Below are positions 25,886-37,073 of a DNA stretch of 64,000 bases, in pieces. The notes below the pieces were generated by a model that worked only from the letters and a program-made list of their open reading frames with translations, was not told the DNA's origin and searched no databases. Source of the stretch: Skeletonema tropicum. Taxonomy: Eukaryota > Bacillariophyta > Thalassiosirophyceae > Thalassiosirales > Thalassiosiraceae. How positions within the stretch are numbered: the first letter of the stretch is position 1; each line of letters opens with the position of its first letter. A program made the translations under genes and the position numbers. Where the stretch lies: assembly GCA_037178625.1 (NCBI GenBank), contig JAWZXG010000033.1:88670-152669 (forward strand), given 5' to 3'.

Positions 25886-26800
25886 CTATTGGCCCTCCTC
25901 AGCAAGCTCCAACCTCTCCTCCATTCCTTCTTTCACGGGCGTGTTCGCAACATCGATCGTCGCCCCACCTTCCACCGCCACCTTCTCCAAACTTCCCTCC
26001 TCCACCTTCCGAGAAACATCAATGGCATCAACTAGGAGACTCATCTTCAGCAACGAAGTTTTGGCTTCCTTTTCTGTATTAATCTGCTGGGAGATGAAGA
26101 TTCCGAGATACTCCTTCTGTTTTTCCATGCTAGCTTGCGCACGTTCCTGTTCTTGGATCAAATGAAGAACAGAAGACTTGGTATTGTCAAGAGATTGTTC
26201 TAAGTGGGCAATTCGATCGGATTTCTGCTTGTTGACATTTGAAGCAGTGACAAGTTCCACCTGTACTGCTTTCAGCTCTTTTTGAGTCATGCCCAGTTCA
26301 TTCTGCTTGCTTTCCAACTCATCATTAGTCTCAGATAGCTTTTGCTTCAAAGCATCAATTTCACCCACTTGCTCTTCTTCAGTCTCCTTACTTGCATCAA
26401 GATCATCTTGTGTCGATTCAAGTTGCTCCAAAAGATCCATATTCTTCAATTGAACATCCGCAAGGTCAGAACGCAGCTTCTCTTCAAGCTTGGCATACCG
26501 AACTCGTTCAAACTGAATAGCACGAGCAACCGCCTGCTCCTTCTCAATCAAAATCTTCTCCTTCTCTTGACAGAGTGTTTGATTCCTCTCCTTCTCCTCC
26601 TTCAACTGCTTCGTCAAGCTATCCACCTGTGCCAAAAGTTTCACACGCTCCTCTTTCGCATGAGATTCCATCTTCTTCAACTTCTTCTCATAGACATCCT
26701 CCATGGAACGAGTTTTGGATTCATTCTCCTTGGAGAGACGAAGAGATGTCATCTTGGATATCGAGGCGTAGAGTGTGCCACGATCCAATGCTGCTAGGGC
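25886..26800 (-). CDS. Coiled-coil protein, 3' part; 5' part lost in assembly gap
   Basis: A continuous minus-strand frame from the gap edge to TAG at 25886, about 300 codons. Residues after ALAALDRGTLY form an almost unbroken heptad-like coiled coil, rich in E, K, L and Q (KKLKKMESHAKEERVKLL, LKQKLSETNDELESKQNEL), for about 230 residues. A short non-coiled, acidic C-terminus ends ELAEEGQ. No enzymatic motif is seen. It could be a golgin, kinesin-tail or structural protein; the sequence does not decide. The N-terminal region lies within or beyond the N gap. Confidence 0.7.
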   Translation of the reverse strand, partial: ALAALDRGTLYASISKMTSLRLSKENESKTRSMEDVYEKKLKKMESHAKEERVKLLAQVDSLTKQLKEEKERNQTLCQEKEKILIEKEQAVARAIQFERVRYAKLEEKLRSDLADVQLKNMDLLEQLESTQDDLDASKETEEEQVGEIDALKQKLSETNDELESKQNELGMTQKELKAVQVELVTASNVNKQKSDRIAHLEQSLDNTKSSVLHLIQEQERAQASMEKQKEYLGIFISQQINTEKEAKTSLLKMSLLVDAIDVSRKVEEGSLEKVAVEGGATIDVANTPVKEGMEERLELAEEGQ

Positions 26801-27300
26801 NNNNNNNNNNNNNNNNNNNNNNNNNNNNNNNNNNNNNNNNNNNNNNNNNNNNNNNNNNNNNNNNNNNNNNNNNNNNNNNNNNNNNNNNNNNNNNNNNNNN
26901 NNNNNNNNNNNNNNNNNNNNNNNNNNNNNNNNNNNNNNNNNNNNNNNNNNNNNNNNNNNNNNNNNNNNNNNNNNNNNNNNNNNNNNNNNNNNNNNNNNNN
27001 NNNNNNNNNNNNNNNNNNNNNNNNNNNNNNNNNNNNNNNNNNNNNNNNNNNNNNNNNNNNNNNNNNNNNNNNNNNNNNNNNNNNNNNNNNNNNNNNNNNN
27101 NNNNNNNNNNNNNNNNNNNNNNNNNNNNNNNNNNNNNNNNNNNNNNNNNNNNNNNNNNNNNNNNNNNNNNNNNNNNNNNNNNNNNNNNNNNNNNNNNNNN
27201 NNNNNNNNNNNNNNNNNNNNNNNNNNNNNNNNNNNNNNNNNNNNNNNNNNNNNNNNNNNNNNNNNNNNNNNNNNNNNNNNNNNNNNNNNNNNNNNNNNNN
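26801..27300. other. Assembly gap (500 N)
   Basis: A run of N of round length, so probably a gap of unknown true size. Reading frames through it are meaningless. The sequence on its right side is a repeat tail also found at 28764, which explains the broken assembly. Confidence 0.99.
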
Positions 27301-27665
27301 CCATTTTCTCTCTGCAGAATATTATTAGATATCATGCTACACACAATATTATTATTCAGTTCCTTCGCCCCTCATGTCGGCTATGATGATGCGGCCATGT
27401 TGGTGCTATTTTTATGTGCAGGATTTTTGTGTGCTGTCGTCTACATAGTAGTAAGACATCATCTCCCCATGGTGATGGTCTTCGGGTTCGGATCGGGTGG
27501 TGGGAGGTGGTGATGTTTCCATGGGTGAAATCTCAAAAGTGGGAAAAGCCCATGTACACATCCATCTGTTGTGATGTTCCATGGGTGAAATCTCAAAAGT
27601 GGGAAAAGCCCATGTACATATCCATCCGCGATCACTACTACAGCCCTACTTACTACAGCCCCCAA
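27301..27665 (+). repeat. Repeat family A tail, extra copy next to gap
   Basis: Nearly the same sequence as 28764-29130. It includes two imperfect 60-bp tandem units (CCATGGGTGAAATCTC... at 27519 and 27579). It is probably the end of another family-A copy whose body is hidden in the gap. Confidence 0.8.
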
Positions 27666-27826
27666 CGCACTGCGCACCGCACCAACACACCTCAACACAT
27701 AGGTTTGTTATATCTTGTTTTTTTGCAGTCTAGTACCAAATATATTTCAGCACCTTATATTATACAGCCCATTTTTAGAATTTCTTCTTTGTCCTTATTT
27801 TTTTGTGTTACTAGAGAATGTCAGCA

Positions 27827-28886
27827 CCTAAACAAATTGCTTTTTTTTGGCATTTTGAGCTACAAATGACTCATCTTGCCAACGGGACTACTCATATTGC
27901 CAAACGTGACTACTCATAATTCCAAAGGCTACTACTAGCTTTATTTCACTGTATTAGCTCTTTTACCAAATTTGACCAATCTGGTTCTCCTACCTCAGAC
28001 CACACCTCCTCAACTCAAACTATCGACATGGCCGACGCTTCCACTAGAGAGACACAAGATGCCATAACAAACAAACCCGTCCGTACGGTAGCATAAATTT
28101 ATAAATAACATAAGCGCTATGTCATGGCGCCGCTATCCGTCAAGTTTCATCGCTGCAGCTATTGTATTAATTTCCATAATATCAATAGAGCAGCGACTGC
28201 TCACACGTCAAATCTCTCGCTCCGTCGCTCACTCCCATACCACCTCTTTTATTACCCCAAATGTTTAATAACACCCATATTGGCAGTAACCACGCCTTCC
28301 TAATAATAATTAACGCCCCCCTATTTATTATTATCCTCATAACTACGCTATACACTCGGATATTTAAAGCCACACAAGGCAATAATATTTACATGTCCAA
28401 CAATAAATACATATTAATTCACTTGAATTAATCCTTTAAATTAGCATTATTATTTATCATAGCTGCTTATTATTTAGTCCATACTATCGGCAATGCGATT
28501 CTGTCATTATTCCTCTGCATCTTCTTTTGAAGGGTAATAATACTACATTACATCAATGCATCCCCATCTGTGCGCAATTATTTCGTCATGTTGATGTCGG
28601 CTACCGATGCTTCTCAGACGATGGCGGCGGATCAATAAATCCTTCACTGATCGATTGCGCTATGTATGACGTTGAAAATATGCCGCCATACGTTTTATTG
28701 CTCCAAGTATTGGCCGAGAACGAGCCGGTGCCGCCGGGCGAGTTATTGTGATGACTTCGCTCCATTTTCTCTCTGCAGAATATTATTAGATATCATGCTA
28801 CACACAATATTATTATTCAGTTCCTTCGCCCCTCATGTCGGCTATGATGATGCGGCCATGTTGGTGCTATTTTTATGTGCAGGATT
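27827..28886 (+). repeat. Dispersed repeat family A, copy 1
   Basis: About 1.06 kb, almost identical to 59463-60522. It begins CCTAAACAAATTGC and ends in AT-rich DNA with GTGCAGGATT. The first ~180 bp are shared with family B. Here the copy continues into the tail at 28887-29130. The longest frame (28527-28751, no ATG start) is conserved in both copies but resembles nothing I know. Probably a non-autonomous mobile element; no terminal inverted repeat or target duplication was found. Confidence 0.8.
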
Positions 28887-29130
28887 TTTGTGTGCTGTCG
28901 TCTACATAGTAGTAAGACATCATCTCCCCATGGTGATGGTCTTCGGGTTCGGATCGGGTGGTGGGAGGTGGTGATGTTTCCATGGGTGAAATCTCAAAAG
29001 TGGGAAAAGCCCATGTACACATCCATCGGTTGTGGTGTTCCATGGGTGAAATCTCAAAAGTGGGAAGAAGCCCATGTACATATCCATCCGCGATCACTAC
29101 TACAGCCCTACTACAGCCCCCAACGCACCG
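28887..29130 (+). repeat. Repeat family A tail with 60-bp tandem units
   Basis: Matches 27422-27665. It holds two copies of a CCATGGGTGAAATCTC unit with short internal complementarity to CCCATGTACA. It is absent from the copy ending at 60522. Confidence 0.75.
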
Positions 29131-29408
29131 CACCGCACCACATCGCACCAACACAACATCTTAATCACTGTAGATGATACAGGACAAGAGAGTTGCGTAG
29201 TAATAGCAGGTTGTGTTCTTCTACGGAGAAGACAGCACGTTGTCGACAAACGACGTCTTTATGTTTATTTTTGTTTCCCTTTTTGTGAGAAGAACGATGG
29301 AATCGCTCCTAACGCAATCTCTATCTACATAGACCGTATGTTACCCCTAACATACCATAACTGTAAGAATCCGTAAATACACGAAATATCATTTCCTGTG
29401 TCACTCCC
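29131..29408. other. Non-coding flank
   Basis: No gene recognised. A GC-rich CACCGCACC tract at the repeat edge is followed by unremarkable DNA up to the copia fragment. Confidence 0.5.
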
Positions 29409-29765
29409 CTACGATTCGACAGTTTTCTTTTTCTTTTCTCTGAAAATATCCATTGTGTCGCCTTTCCAAAATAAAAGTGGTCGCAATAGTGGCCATACGA
29501 CTTGATATCCCCAGTGCTTGCTCAATACATCGGATGGATTGTGCTCCCCATTGATATGCGCAAAACGAAGTTCTCCTGATGCAACGGCTTCCCTGACAAA
29601 GTGATAGGACAACATGAGGTGGCGCTTGTGTAACTGCTGATGAGGCAATGTGGCCGAGCTCACAACTGACTTGTTGTCTCCCAGAAGAATAGGAGGACCG
29701 ACTAGTGGAACACCTAACTGAAGCAAGGTTAATTTGTTGGCCCTAAACAAAGTGATAATTTTTTC
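29409..29765 (-). pseudogene. Ty1/copia retrotransposon RNase H C-terminal fragment
   Basis: The minus-strand frame shows the C-terminal copia RNase H signature: LGVPLVGP, LLGDNKSVV, then HKRHLMLSYHFVREA, LRFAHINGEHNPSDVLSKH, and GYQVVWPLLRPLLFW. In copia elements this domain removes RNA from RNA-DNA hybrids during reverse transcription. The conserved D of LLGDNKS and the D of NPSDVLSK are present. Upstream (above about 29765) the frame passes into unrelated DNA that resembles a transposon terminus. The fragment has lost gag, protease, integrase and reverse transcriptase. Confidence 0.85.
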
Positions 29766-30001
29766 ATATGAAATGGTGCGCGCGGCGATTTGTGACTGCA
29801 TGTTGTGTGTGGTGTGTAGTGCGGCGCGGGCCCTTGGGGCCTGTTTTTTTTTTGCAATGTACCCGTCTATAAATTTGCTCTGCAATGCTTGTTTTTGTAA
29901 CATAAATGTGTCATGATGTCAAAATTATTCTGTGGATTTCGTGTTGGATTTTTTTTTGCAATGTATCCGTCTATAAAGTTGCTCTGCAATGCTTGTTTAA
30001 T
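29766..30001. mobile_element. Diverged terminus of a transposon related to elements A, B and C
   Basis: It contains GCGCGGGCCCTTGGGGCCTG (29824-29843), one base different from the GC-rich palindrome near the ends of elements C, A and B. It also has two spaced copies of TCTATAAA(G/T)TTGCTCTGCAATG (near 29872 and 29970), matching their doubled subterminal motif. Orientation is the same as the left end of element C. The other end was not found. Confidence 0.6.
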
Positions 30002-31253
30002 AACATTCTTATAACAGAAACGTTTTATAGTACATACTCACTTACTTACTTAGAGCCGTTCCAAGCAAAATTGCATCGTAGATGCATAAGATTTTGATAG
30101 CAGCTAACAAAAAAGTGCAGCGCGCTGTCCGAGCAACCTGGAGCGCAACTGCATGCATGCATGTTTTTTCGTTCGACAGTCAGTATCTAACCTGATAGCC
30201 GCTACTCTCATAGCCACCACGTTGCACAAACCCTACCAATAGTAATATCCAGTGAACTATATCGCAGACAACACCCTTTGCAACTATTCAGCCGCAGGGT
30301 TTTATTATTACAACTGTCTACACCGCATAAATAAATGACTAATACATGCTACATAAATGTCATTTCTGTCTATGATGTTGCTATTTTTATCCAGCCTATT
30401 GCAATATTATGGACAATAAATAGCCGACACTTCTTATATATAATAATGTTGATGAGTTGCGGTCTTTAGAGCCGCTCGATCCGCCGTCTACAGGCTTATT
30501 GTTGTGTTAGAGTGTCAAATTATTTATGCAATTTTGTGCACATCTTGTGTCCTTGGTATTTTGGAGGTGTGGGGGGGCTTTAATGGTCATTCCGAGCAAC
30601 CAGAATCTCACTTCATATTACCATCGGCGATGGGTAGCGGAGGGGTAGTGCCTATAGATGTTTATCATCTTCGATGGGTGCAGGGAAGGTGGTTGTTTTC
30701 ATTTCAAATCTCAATGAAGTGGATTGCAATGATATTATCTCCACCCCTACAGCAGCCGAAACGCCACACTGCTGCGAAAAAATCGCCATAATGTCGTTTA
30801 AGGGATGGGCCATCGATACCTTATGAAATATACTCATGGACTGAGATAGGCGGCCATACTAGGGGTGCCATTGTAGGCCATTGTGGTGGCATCTTTTTCT
30901 CTTTTTCTGCACGATCATCGATCATGCAAAAACCGAGTTACCGATCGCGTTTGACAGTACTTTATATCGATCGCGTTTTACATATTCTCAAATATATGAC
31001 GTCACTTGTTCCTCTCCTAACTTCAACGTGTCAGCTTCTCTGCTGGCAGGAAGAACATGTCGCCATCCGTGACTTTTCCGCGCAGCCACTCATCGACTAT
31101 CATGCTACGGAACACCACATGCAATTAGAAGAGTGCATAAATAATAATGAGTGGCTTGCGTATGACATTCCTCGCACGCAAATCAATATCTTAAATATGT
31201 GACCATTACGGACCGGCATAACCAAACCACGAACAAAATTGACCGTATAAAAT
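30002..31253. other. Gene-poor stretch
   Basis: About 1.25 kb with no convincing gene. It contains a short perfect inverted repeat TGCACGATCA/TGATCATGCA class near 30907-30928 and AT-rich tracts. It may include the decayed interior of the element whose end lies at 29766. Confidence 0.5.
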
Positions 31254-32367
31254 ATGCACACTTCAAGAGAGAAAGCGCAGCAACAGCAACCATCCTCTTC
31301 CGACGTGAACAGCAAGAGCGCTCGGAAGGGTGTTAGATGCTCATTTCTGTCTATTCGTCAAATAATTTACAACGTCCAATGGCCGAAAGTGCGTGTAGGC
31401 GATCATATCTTCCGCGAAATAGTAGAATTACAATCATCGCGCAATCCATGCTTCGAACACTCTACTGATCCACATACTCTTCTGAGGCTTGTTCTTTCCT
31501 CTTGCAATATGCGTGAACTAAAACATGTATTGTCTGAGCTAGGATGCGTAATGGATCTATATCGCACCAGACAGGAACAATTATCTATCGCTTACAATGT
31601 CATTTCCAATCGCAACGTTACCTGTAACGATTCAAGCTCGGCTCAGTTCTACAAATCGGATGCAGAAAGCAAAGCTGGAATAATGAATTATGGCCGTTGT
31701 GTAAATAACAGTCATAACTTGCAGTCGTTGGCTGCTCCAGAGTGTTCCAGCGTATTGTCTAATGGGTAAGTCCGAAAGTGTATTGTTAAGATGAGCTGAA
31801 ATTGGAAGAAGCGTCTTATGTGATTCAGAATTTCATGTATAAGCGAAACGCTTAACACTGCGTAAAACATTACGTAGATTGATCGTACGAACATAGAAAG
31901 GATCGCTCATTCATCTACATTTAAGTCGCTTTTTGCTGTGTGGTATTAACCTTCCATAGAGTTCATGCCAAAAATAAAATTGTGATGTATGCAAATTTAT
32001 TTTAAACTTGAACTGGTATTGTTTCTCCCATATGAATGTCGTCATGTCAAAAACTAATCACTTATCCTTACTTATCCCTATTTTCATTTACTTCAGCAAT
32101 GGCGGTGTGACAGCGGGCAACAAAAAAGATGTTGTCGACAACAACAAGAACGAGCATGATATACCTCTTCTGCAGACAAAGCAAGGCGATTGCATCTCTC
32201 CCGCTCATGTTAGATGCACTAACTTTGAGCAGGCAGAAGCATTTGATGCATCATGCAAATCATGGAGATCATGCGATAATAATAATGATTATGACGATGT
32301 CGAGCAGGCGAGTTCTTTGTTAAAGTTAAAGCAATCATCAAAAAATTATGACATCGAACAGCAGTGC
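31254..32367 (+). pseudogene. Two-exon gene of unknown function, 3' end cut by family-B repeat
   Basis: Exon 1 runs from ATG 31254 to 31765. A 331-bp GTAAGT...CAG intron (31766-32096) follows, and exon 2 starts at 32097. The splice keeps the frame (SNG-NGGVTAGNKKDVV). Exon 1 has a Gln/Ser-rich start (EKAQQQQPSSSD) then a mixed region (VGDHIFREIVELQ, LLRLVLSSCNMRELKHVLSEL) that looks like a folded domain. Exon 2 is acidic and Asn/Asp-rich. At 32368 the frame enters the family-B repeat and ends in repeat-derived codons at 32460, so the natural C-terminus is lost. No family recognised. Confidence 0.5.
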
Positions 32368-33450
32368 CCTAAACAAATTGCTTTTTTTTGGCATTTTGAG
32401 CTACAAATGACTCATCTTGCCAACGGGACTACTCATATTGCCAATCGTGACTACTCATAATTCCAAAGGCTACTACTAGCTTTATTCCACTGTATTAGCT
32501 CTTTTACCAAATTTGACCAATCTGGTTCTCCTACCTCAGACCACACCAACCTACATCCTTCTCTCGACACAACTCACCATGGCGCCGCTCAAATACCATT
32601 CGACACAACTTGCCATAGCACATCAAATTAATGATATCGTTGTATAAAATTCAGGTGGTATCTGCGCCACATCATCGCGCTAATATCCGCCAAATATCGT
32701 TCCTGTAACTACAATATTATTTTCCATATTATATAAGGAGCCTCGCTCGCTCATACATGTTGTTGCTTGCAATCCCCTTGCCCAAACCATGCTCGCAATC
32801 CCCCTCCCCCATCACCCATCAAATCCGAACAAAAGCGGCACCATCCCTGTAATCCTCATGATAATAAATACCACCCCGCCCAATATAATCTTTGCTACTA
32901 ATAATATACATAGATATCCCCCCCACAACATAACATGTAATTAAATCATGACATATCTGGTACATTTATTATTTATTGAGTTACTCCATAGAATTATTAT
33001 TATTACTAAATTCCTTTGATTATTATTCAGTTACCGTTATTGCTAATATATTAGTGCCGCCATTATGAACTTCTACTCCCTTGGAGTGTTACTGTTTACT
33101 ATCACACAAATCGCTGCGCTCCAGATGTATTATTTCCATACACATGATTCGACGCTCCGCCACTCCATAGACGACGCCGCTAGCCCAGTAATTCCTCTAC
33201 AAATCGCTTGCGCTATATATTAGCTTCAATATAAGCCACCAACTGTTAAAATACTCCGGCTACTCGCCGAGGACGACCCATGACATTGGTGGATAAAGAA
33301 GCATTTGATTCGCACAAAATAACTCTACAGAATATTACTGCAGAAGTCAATCCATGCAATATTATTATTCAAATCCTTCGAGAATCACGTCGGAAATGGT
33401 GCTGCTGTTATATTGGTGCTGTTTTTCTGCGCTTTAATTGTTCATGTAGT
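32368..33450 (+). repeat. Dispersed repeat family B, copy 1
   Basis: Starts CCTAAACAAATTGC like family A. The first ~410 bp are nearly identical to 59055-59462. The rest is AT-rich and ends with a segment (33326-33450) that is a diverged version of the family-A end (ATTATTATTCA...TTGGTGCTGTTTTT). It sits in exon 2 of the gene at 31254. The right boundary is approximate. Confidence 0.7.
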
Positions 33451-33723
33451 GTGCAGAAGCAGTAGTGGGGGGGGGGAGTGGAGCGGCTGCCATTGTCTTC
33501 GGTGATTTTTTTGGGTGCGACGAGGGATGATGAGAACCAAAAAAAAGAGGGGCCCTATGTGCTTTCTCACAAAAAGAAAGTGTAATGCAAACCACCACCA
33601 CTGCCAGCAACTTACCACCATCCAATCCAAGCGGCATGTGCTCAACATGGGGAAGGCCAAGCTGAGGAGATTCAGGAATTTGTCATTGACAATTTCTCTG
33701 ACGGGCGGACTGATGATGAGCTG

Positions 33724-35273
33724 TTGAATGAGACCGCAAAGCGCATCAATGGGACCAACATCCTATTCGGCATGATGATCAGCGTTCTCACAGAGAATCC
33801 TATTGGACTGAAACCCAATGTACTGCACCAATATCTTATTGGGAGAGGGCTCAAATCAGTGTCATCACGATCCTACCTGGTTTTTCGTGCCGCAAATGAA
33901 ATCAGCAAGAACTCCAACAACCTCCTCCGCCTAATGAGGCATATGGTTTGTGGTCACATTTGCAGAACTGCACGAAGAGATGACAACTTTGATCATGATG
34001 TCTTCATGCGTAAAACATATGAACTGCTGAGGGTGATTCAGACTTGCAACTCAACAAGTTCAATTTGTAAATGTATCAGGATGGGGAGGGAAATCGATAG
34101 GAAGCACAATCCGTCCAAGGTACACAAGGCATTTGATCCTAACACTGGTGAGGTGAGGGTTGGCCAGAGCTACGTGAAAAAAAGCACGTGGGACAAGATG
34201 ATCCCAGAAACTGCAGCAAAATTCAAGTTTCATTTATATTCCCTATTCCAGTGTCATGCGCTCTTGGATATGTTTCTAAACGTTGAGAATAAACTGATCA
34301 TGACTGGAACAAATCCTGATGCTGTACATGTTCTTGTAAAAGGTAGGCCTTTTTATTGCTTGTTTCTCATCCTCCCTATCTCGTTCTCAATAGACTTTTC
34401 CTTTTCTACACTACTCTCCTTGCACTAGATACTAATGAAAAGGTAGAGCTTTCAAGCCTTATTCCTACACTTGGCGTCGAGGATGCTCAAACCCATGTCA
34501 ACATGCTTAACAGGTACAACCAAGGCACTATTCTGTACCTCTCATCTGGTGCAGGGCGTGGCATTGAACTGACTCGCATCCGTCCCTTTAAGGAGTTCGA
34601 GGAATACTTCAATTGTCTTCGCTTCACAATGAGGTCTGAGAAGAACGTACTCCATGGGGTTGATAAAAACCAGCAGATCCCCCATTTCGTCCCTCCGTCT
34701 CTTTCGAGGTACATGATTGTCCTCAACTTGGTCATCTATCCTGCAGTGGAAGATAGCCAAACTCTCACCATCCCAAGCATCGATAGAGGTCCACAAGAGG
34801 CAAACTTGATGTGCAGAGAGTTGCTACAGCTGGACGTATCTGGATCTTCCTCCACTGGTGATCAGGGGACCAAGTTTATCAGGGATATCTTCAGTCAGAT
34901 ACTGAATTTCTTATCTCCCGTGAGCACTGGTAAATTCACAACGTCCAAAGAGCTTGCACTTCAACTACATCATTCTCCCTATGTCCATAGTCAACACTAT
35001 TCTTCCGAGATCATGATGAGACTTAATGACAGTGAGGTCGCCCGATTCCCATTCTCAGTCGCTGTTTGCCTCTTCAAAGCTCTAGGTGAAAAAGATCCGG
35101 TTATACAAGAAACCTTCGACCGAAACTTCACTACCATTGATCCTACCTTCTACGATCAAGCTGCACAGAGGGCACTCAACAGTCCAACAGCAACTTGTTT
35201 CGACCATCAAATGAAAGCCATCAAAATCATCGATGACACATCAGACCACCGTGATGTTGTTATCACAAGATAG
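33724..35273 (+). CDS. Tyrosine-recombinase-like protein (Crypton-type or algal recombinase family), 5' end uncertain
   Basis: Exon 1 runs to 34342, an 86-bp intron lies at 34343-34428 (GTAGG...TAG), and exon 2 is 34429-35273. The splice keeps the frame (VLVKDTNEKVELSS). The protein is about 485 aa or longer, because the frame is open upstream to at least about 33600 without an obvious ATG. The first in-frame ATG is near 33771. Two features recall the tyrosine recombinase fold. One is GRGIELTRIR, like the box-I arginine motif. The other is a C-terminal LALQLHHSPYVHSQHYSSE, like the family's LGHS...HY block with the nucleophilic Tyr. The HxxR box between them is not clear, so activity is uncertain. 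Crypton transposons and some protist RecQ-linked genes use such proteins. A host gene is also possible. Confidence 0.42.
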
Positions 35274-35895
35274 AAAAGTGAGAAGTAGTCATCTGCAATA
35301 ATAAACAAGCCGGTTATTCCACAAATGCGGTTACTCACTCAACTATCAAATGTGGGCGTCTATCTTCAGTAGATAGATATGTTTACAACCCAACTCGACT
35401 AACGAAGTGTACAATACATATATAAGCCAAAGGCCGATAAATAACGTAAAGAATTAAATTAAAGAGAAAAAGAGTGAGCGCTACTAGACGGTAGATCGCC
35501 ATGGTGATGGAGACAAGCAGCTGTCAAAAAGATCTCTTCAAAAGTGATGACGCGTCGTCAGATACCGAATACCGATGCATCTGGTGACGAACAGAATTCT
35601 CCAAAGAAGACCCACATCCATAAAATAAGATGCATATCCCGAAATAGATCCGATACACAAGCGTAATTCGTACTCATGTGACACTCCCCTGCAATTAGCT
35701 TTGGGTATCATAACAGATCTTGAAAGAGAAGACGGAAGAATCGACGAAATATGAAATTCGACATCCTTCGTGCGGAAGATAAATGGGACGTTTCCCATCG
35801 ATCGAGGCATGAGTACATAATAAATCTCAATACCAAAAGAAAATAATGTACGGTGACTCGGCAACGTACGAACAGAAACTCGAAGACAATTGATA
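35274..35895. other. Intergenic between recombinase-like gene and element C
   Basis: AT-rich, about 620 bp, without a convincing ORF on either strand. Short minus-strand frames across 35538-36124 run into the element end and look like chance. Confidence 0.5.
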
Positions 35896-36180
35896 TAAAC
35901 AGGGGCGCGCAGAATGGTGCGATAGTAGTGGCGTGCAGCGGTGTATGTGGCGGGTTCAGCGCGGGCCCTCGGGGCCTGTAAAGTATTGTGTCGTCATCTT
36001 GCTCTGTTGGCCATTTGCCGTGTGGCTTGTCAGTAGTCTTTATACAACGGAATTCGGCTATAAAGTTGCTCTGCAATGACGTTGGCCTTAATTGGTATAA
36101 TTGTGCTGTGCACAATTTTACCAATTAGTCTCTTTACAATAGAATACGGCTATAAAGTTGCTCTGCAATGACGTTGTCTT
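35896..36180. repeat. Terminal block of element C (inverted relative to A and B ends)
   Basis: It contains, from the tip inward, GGGGCGCGCAGAATGGTGC, the palindromic GGGCCCTCGGGGCC (about 35958), and two copies of CGGCTATAAAGTTGCTCTGC...ATGACGTTG at about 36055 and 36149. A 39-bp imperfect palindrome lies between the two copies. The same block, inverted, is at 47969-48245 and 56473-56749. Confidence 0.9.
36089..36127. repeat. Imperfect palindrome, element C terminus
   Basis: TAATTGGTATAATTGTGC and its near-complement GCACAATTTTACCAATTA flank a 3-base centre. This is the most symmetric member of a motif that recurs through the element (36277, 37967, 41318, 41399, 41471, 43493, 44807, 45946, 46261, 48016 and the copy-B equivalents). 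Confidence 0.85.
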
Positions 36181-36276
36181 TAATTGTGTTAGAATTGTGA
36201 AAATCATCTATCTGTCCATCGGCACTAGTATTTGTGTAGGGATTTGAGAGAAGATTGCAGTGCGCCTGATCAAATT

Positions 36277-36312
36277 ATATATAATTGTGCTGTGCACACT
36301 TATACCAATTAG
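36277..36312. repeat. Imperfect palindrome, element C
   Basis: ATAATTGTGCTGTGCACACT...ACCAATTAG, a slightly damaged relative of the 36089 palindrome, 115 bp downstream of the 133-aa gene stop. Confidence 0.75.
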
Positions 36313-36427
36313 TACATTGTCCGGCAGTCATTCGTCGTCTCAACTGTTTGTTTTCGGATCAGCTGTTTAGTTGCGCTTAGTGTTCACTGTTGTGCATCTC
36401 TTTCACTTTCAACTCATCCACTCGATT

Positions 36428-36829
36428 CTATCGTTTCAGTGCGAGTTTTTTATTCCCTCTTTTCCATGTTGGTGCCGGCATGTTATAGTTCACCTCTGTA
36501 TATAGTATTGAGCCTGGTACCATAGTGTTCGTCCTGTCTGTCTCAGTTTGTCCCATCATTGCAGCATAATTGGTTCTATGTCTCCCCATATCTTTTATGT
36601 AGTCTGTTATGATGGATTCAATTGTGTCCTTCTCTTGTTCTGTTTGTGCACCTCCCAAGATTCTATCTACTGCTAGTTTCGCTCTCTCTATGCTTCCCTC
36701 GCTCAGTTGCAGCAGTCTTGTTGCTATTCCAATTCCTCTGTCATTGTTTTGCAGCTTTAGTTGTTGCCGTAAACTTTCGACATCGTTTTTAAACGCGCTG
36801 TTTGATAGCTTAGTTGATCGTTCCATCAT
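36428..36829 (-). CDS. Element C small protein, 133 aa, unknown
   Basis: ATG at 36829, TAG at 36428. Basic to neutral, mostly helical by composition (VESLRQQLKLQNNDRG, ATRLLQLSEGSIERAKLAV), with a TEQEKDTIESIITDYIKD segment and a basic C-terminus (KRGNKKLALKR). The size and predicted helices would suit a DNA-binding or assembly factor, but no family was recognised. It is divergent from the 289-aa gene, sharing the 36830-37073 spacer as a likely promoter region. It lies inside the mobile element and is absent from copies A and B. Confidence 0.55.
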   Translation of the reverse strand: MMERSTKLSNSAFKNDVESLRQQLKLQNNDRGIGIATRLLQLSEGSIERAKLAVDRILGGAQTEQEKDTIESIITDYIKDMGRHRTNYAAMMGQTETDRTNTMVPGSILYTEVNYNMPAPTWKRGNKKLALKR

Positions 36830-37073
36830 ATTCAGTGAGAGTATCGTAGTGAAATAACTTGCCCCAATTTGGTTCTCATCAGTGGTTTCTCAAGCGATTG
36901 TGTTTGTGGCTATTTTCTCGTAATTACATATTTCTTGTGTTCGTCGCCGAACTGATACACATGACCACAGATTCTTTTCTATTACACATAACTAAATACT
37001 CCATAACATAGACAGCTTTCAGCTGTCTCTCTCTAGACATCTCTCTTTGTTTTGTCGATGCTTCATCATTTCA

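Noticed and set aside
26575..27513. Long frames running across the N gap
   Set aside because: Translation through N is meaningless; only the minus-strand coiled-coil part left of the gap has coding character.
29766..29903. N-terminal extension of the copia fragment
   Set aside because: The codons come from a transposon terminus with the GC palindrome, not from copia.
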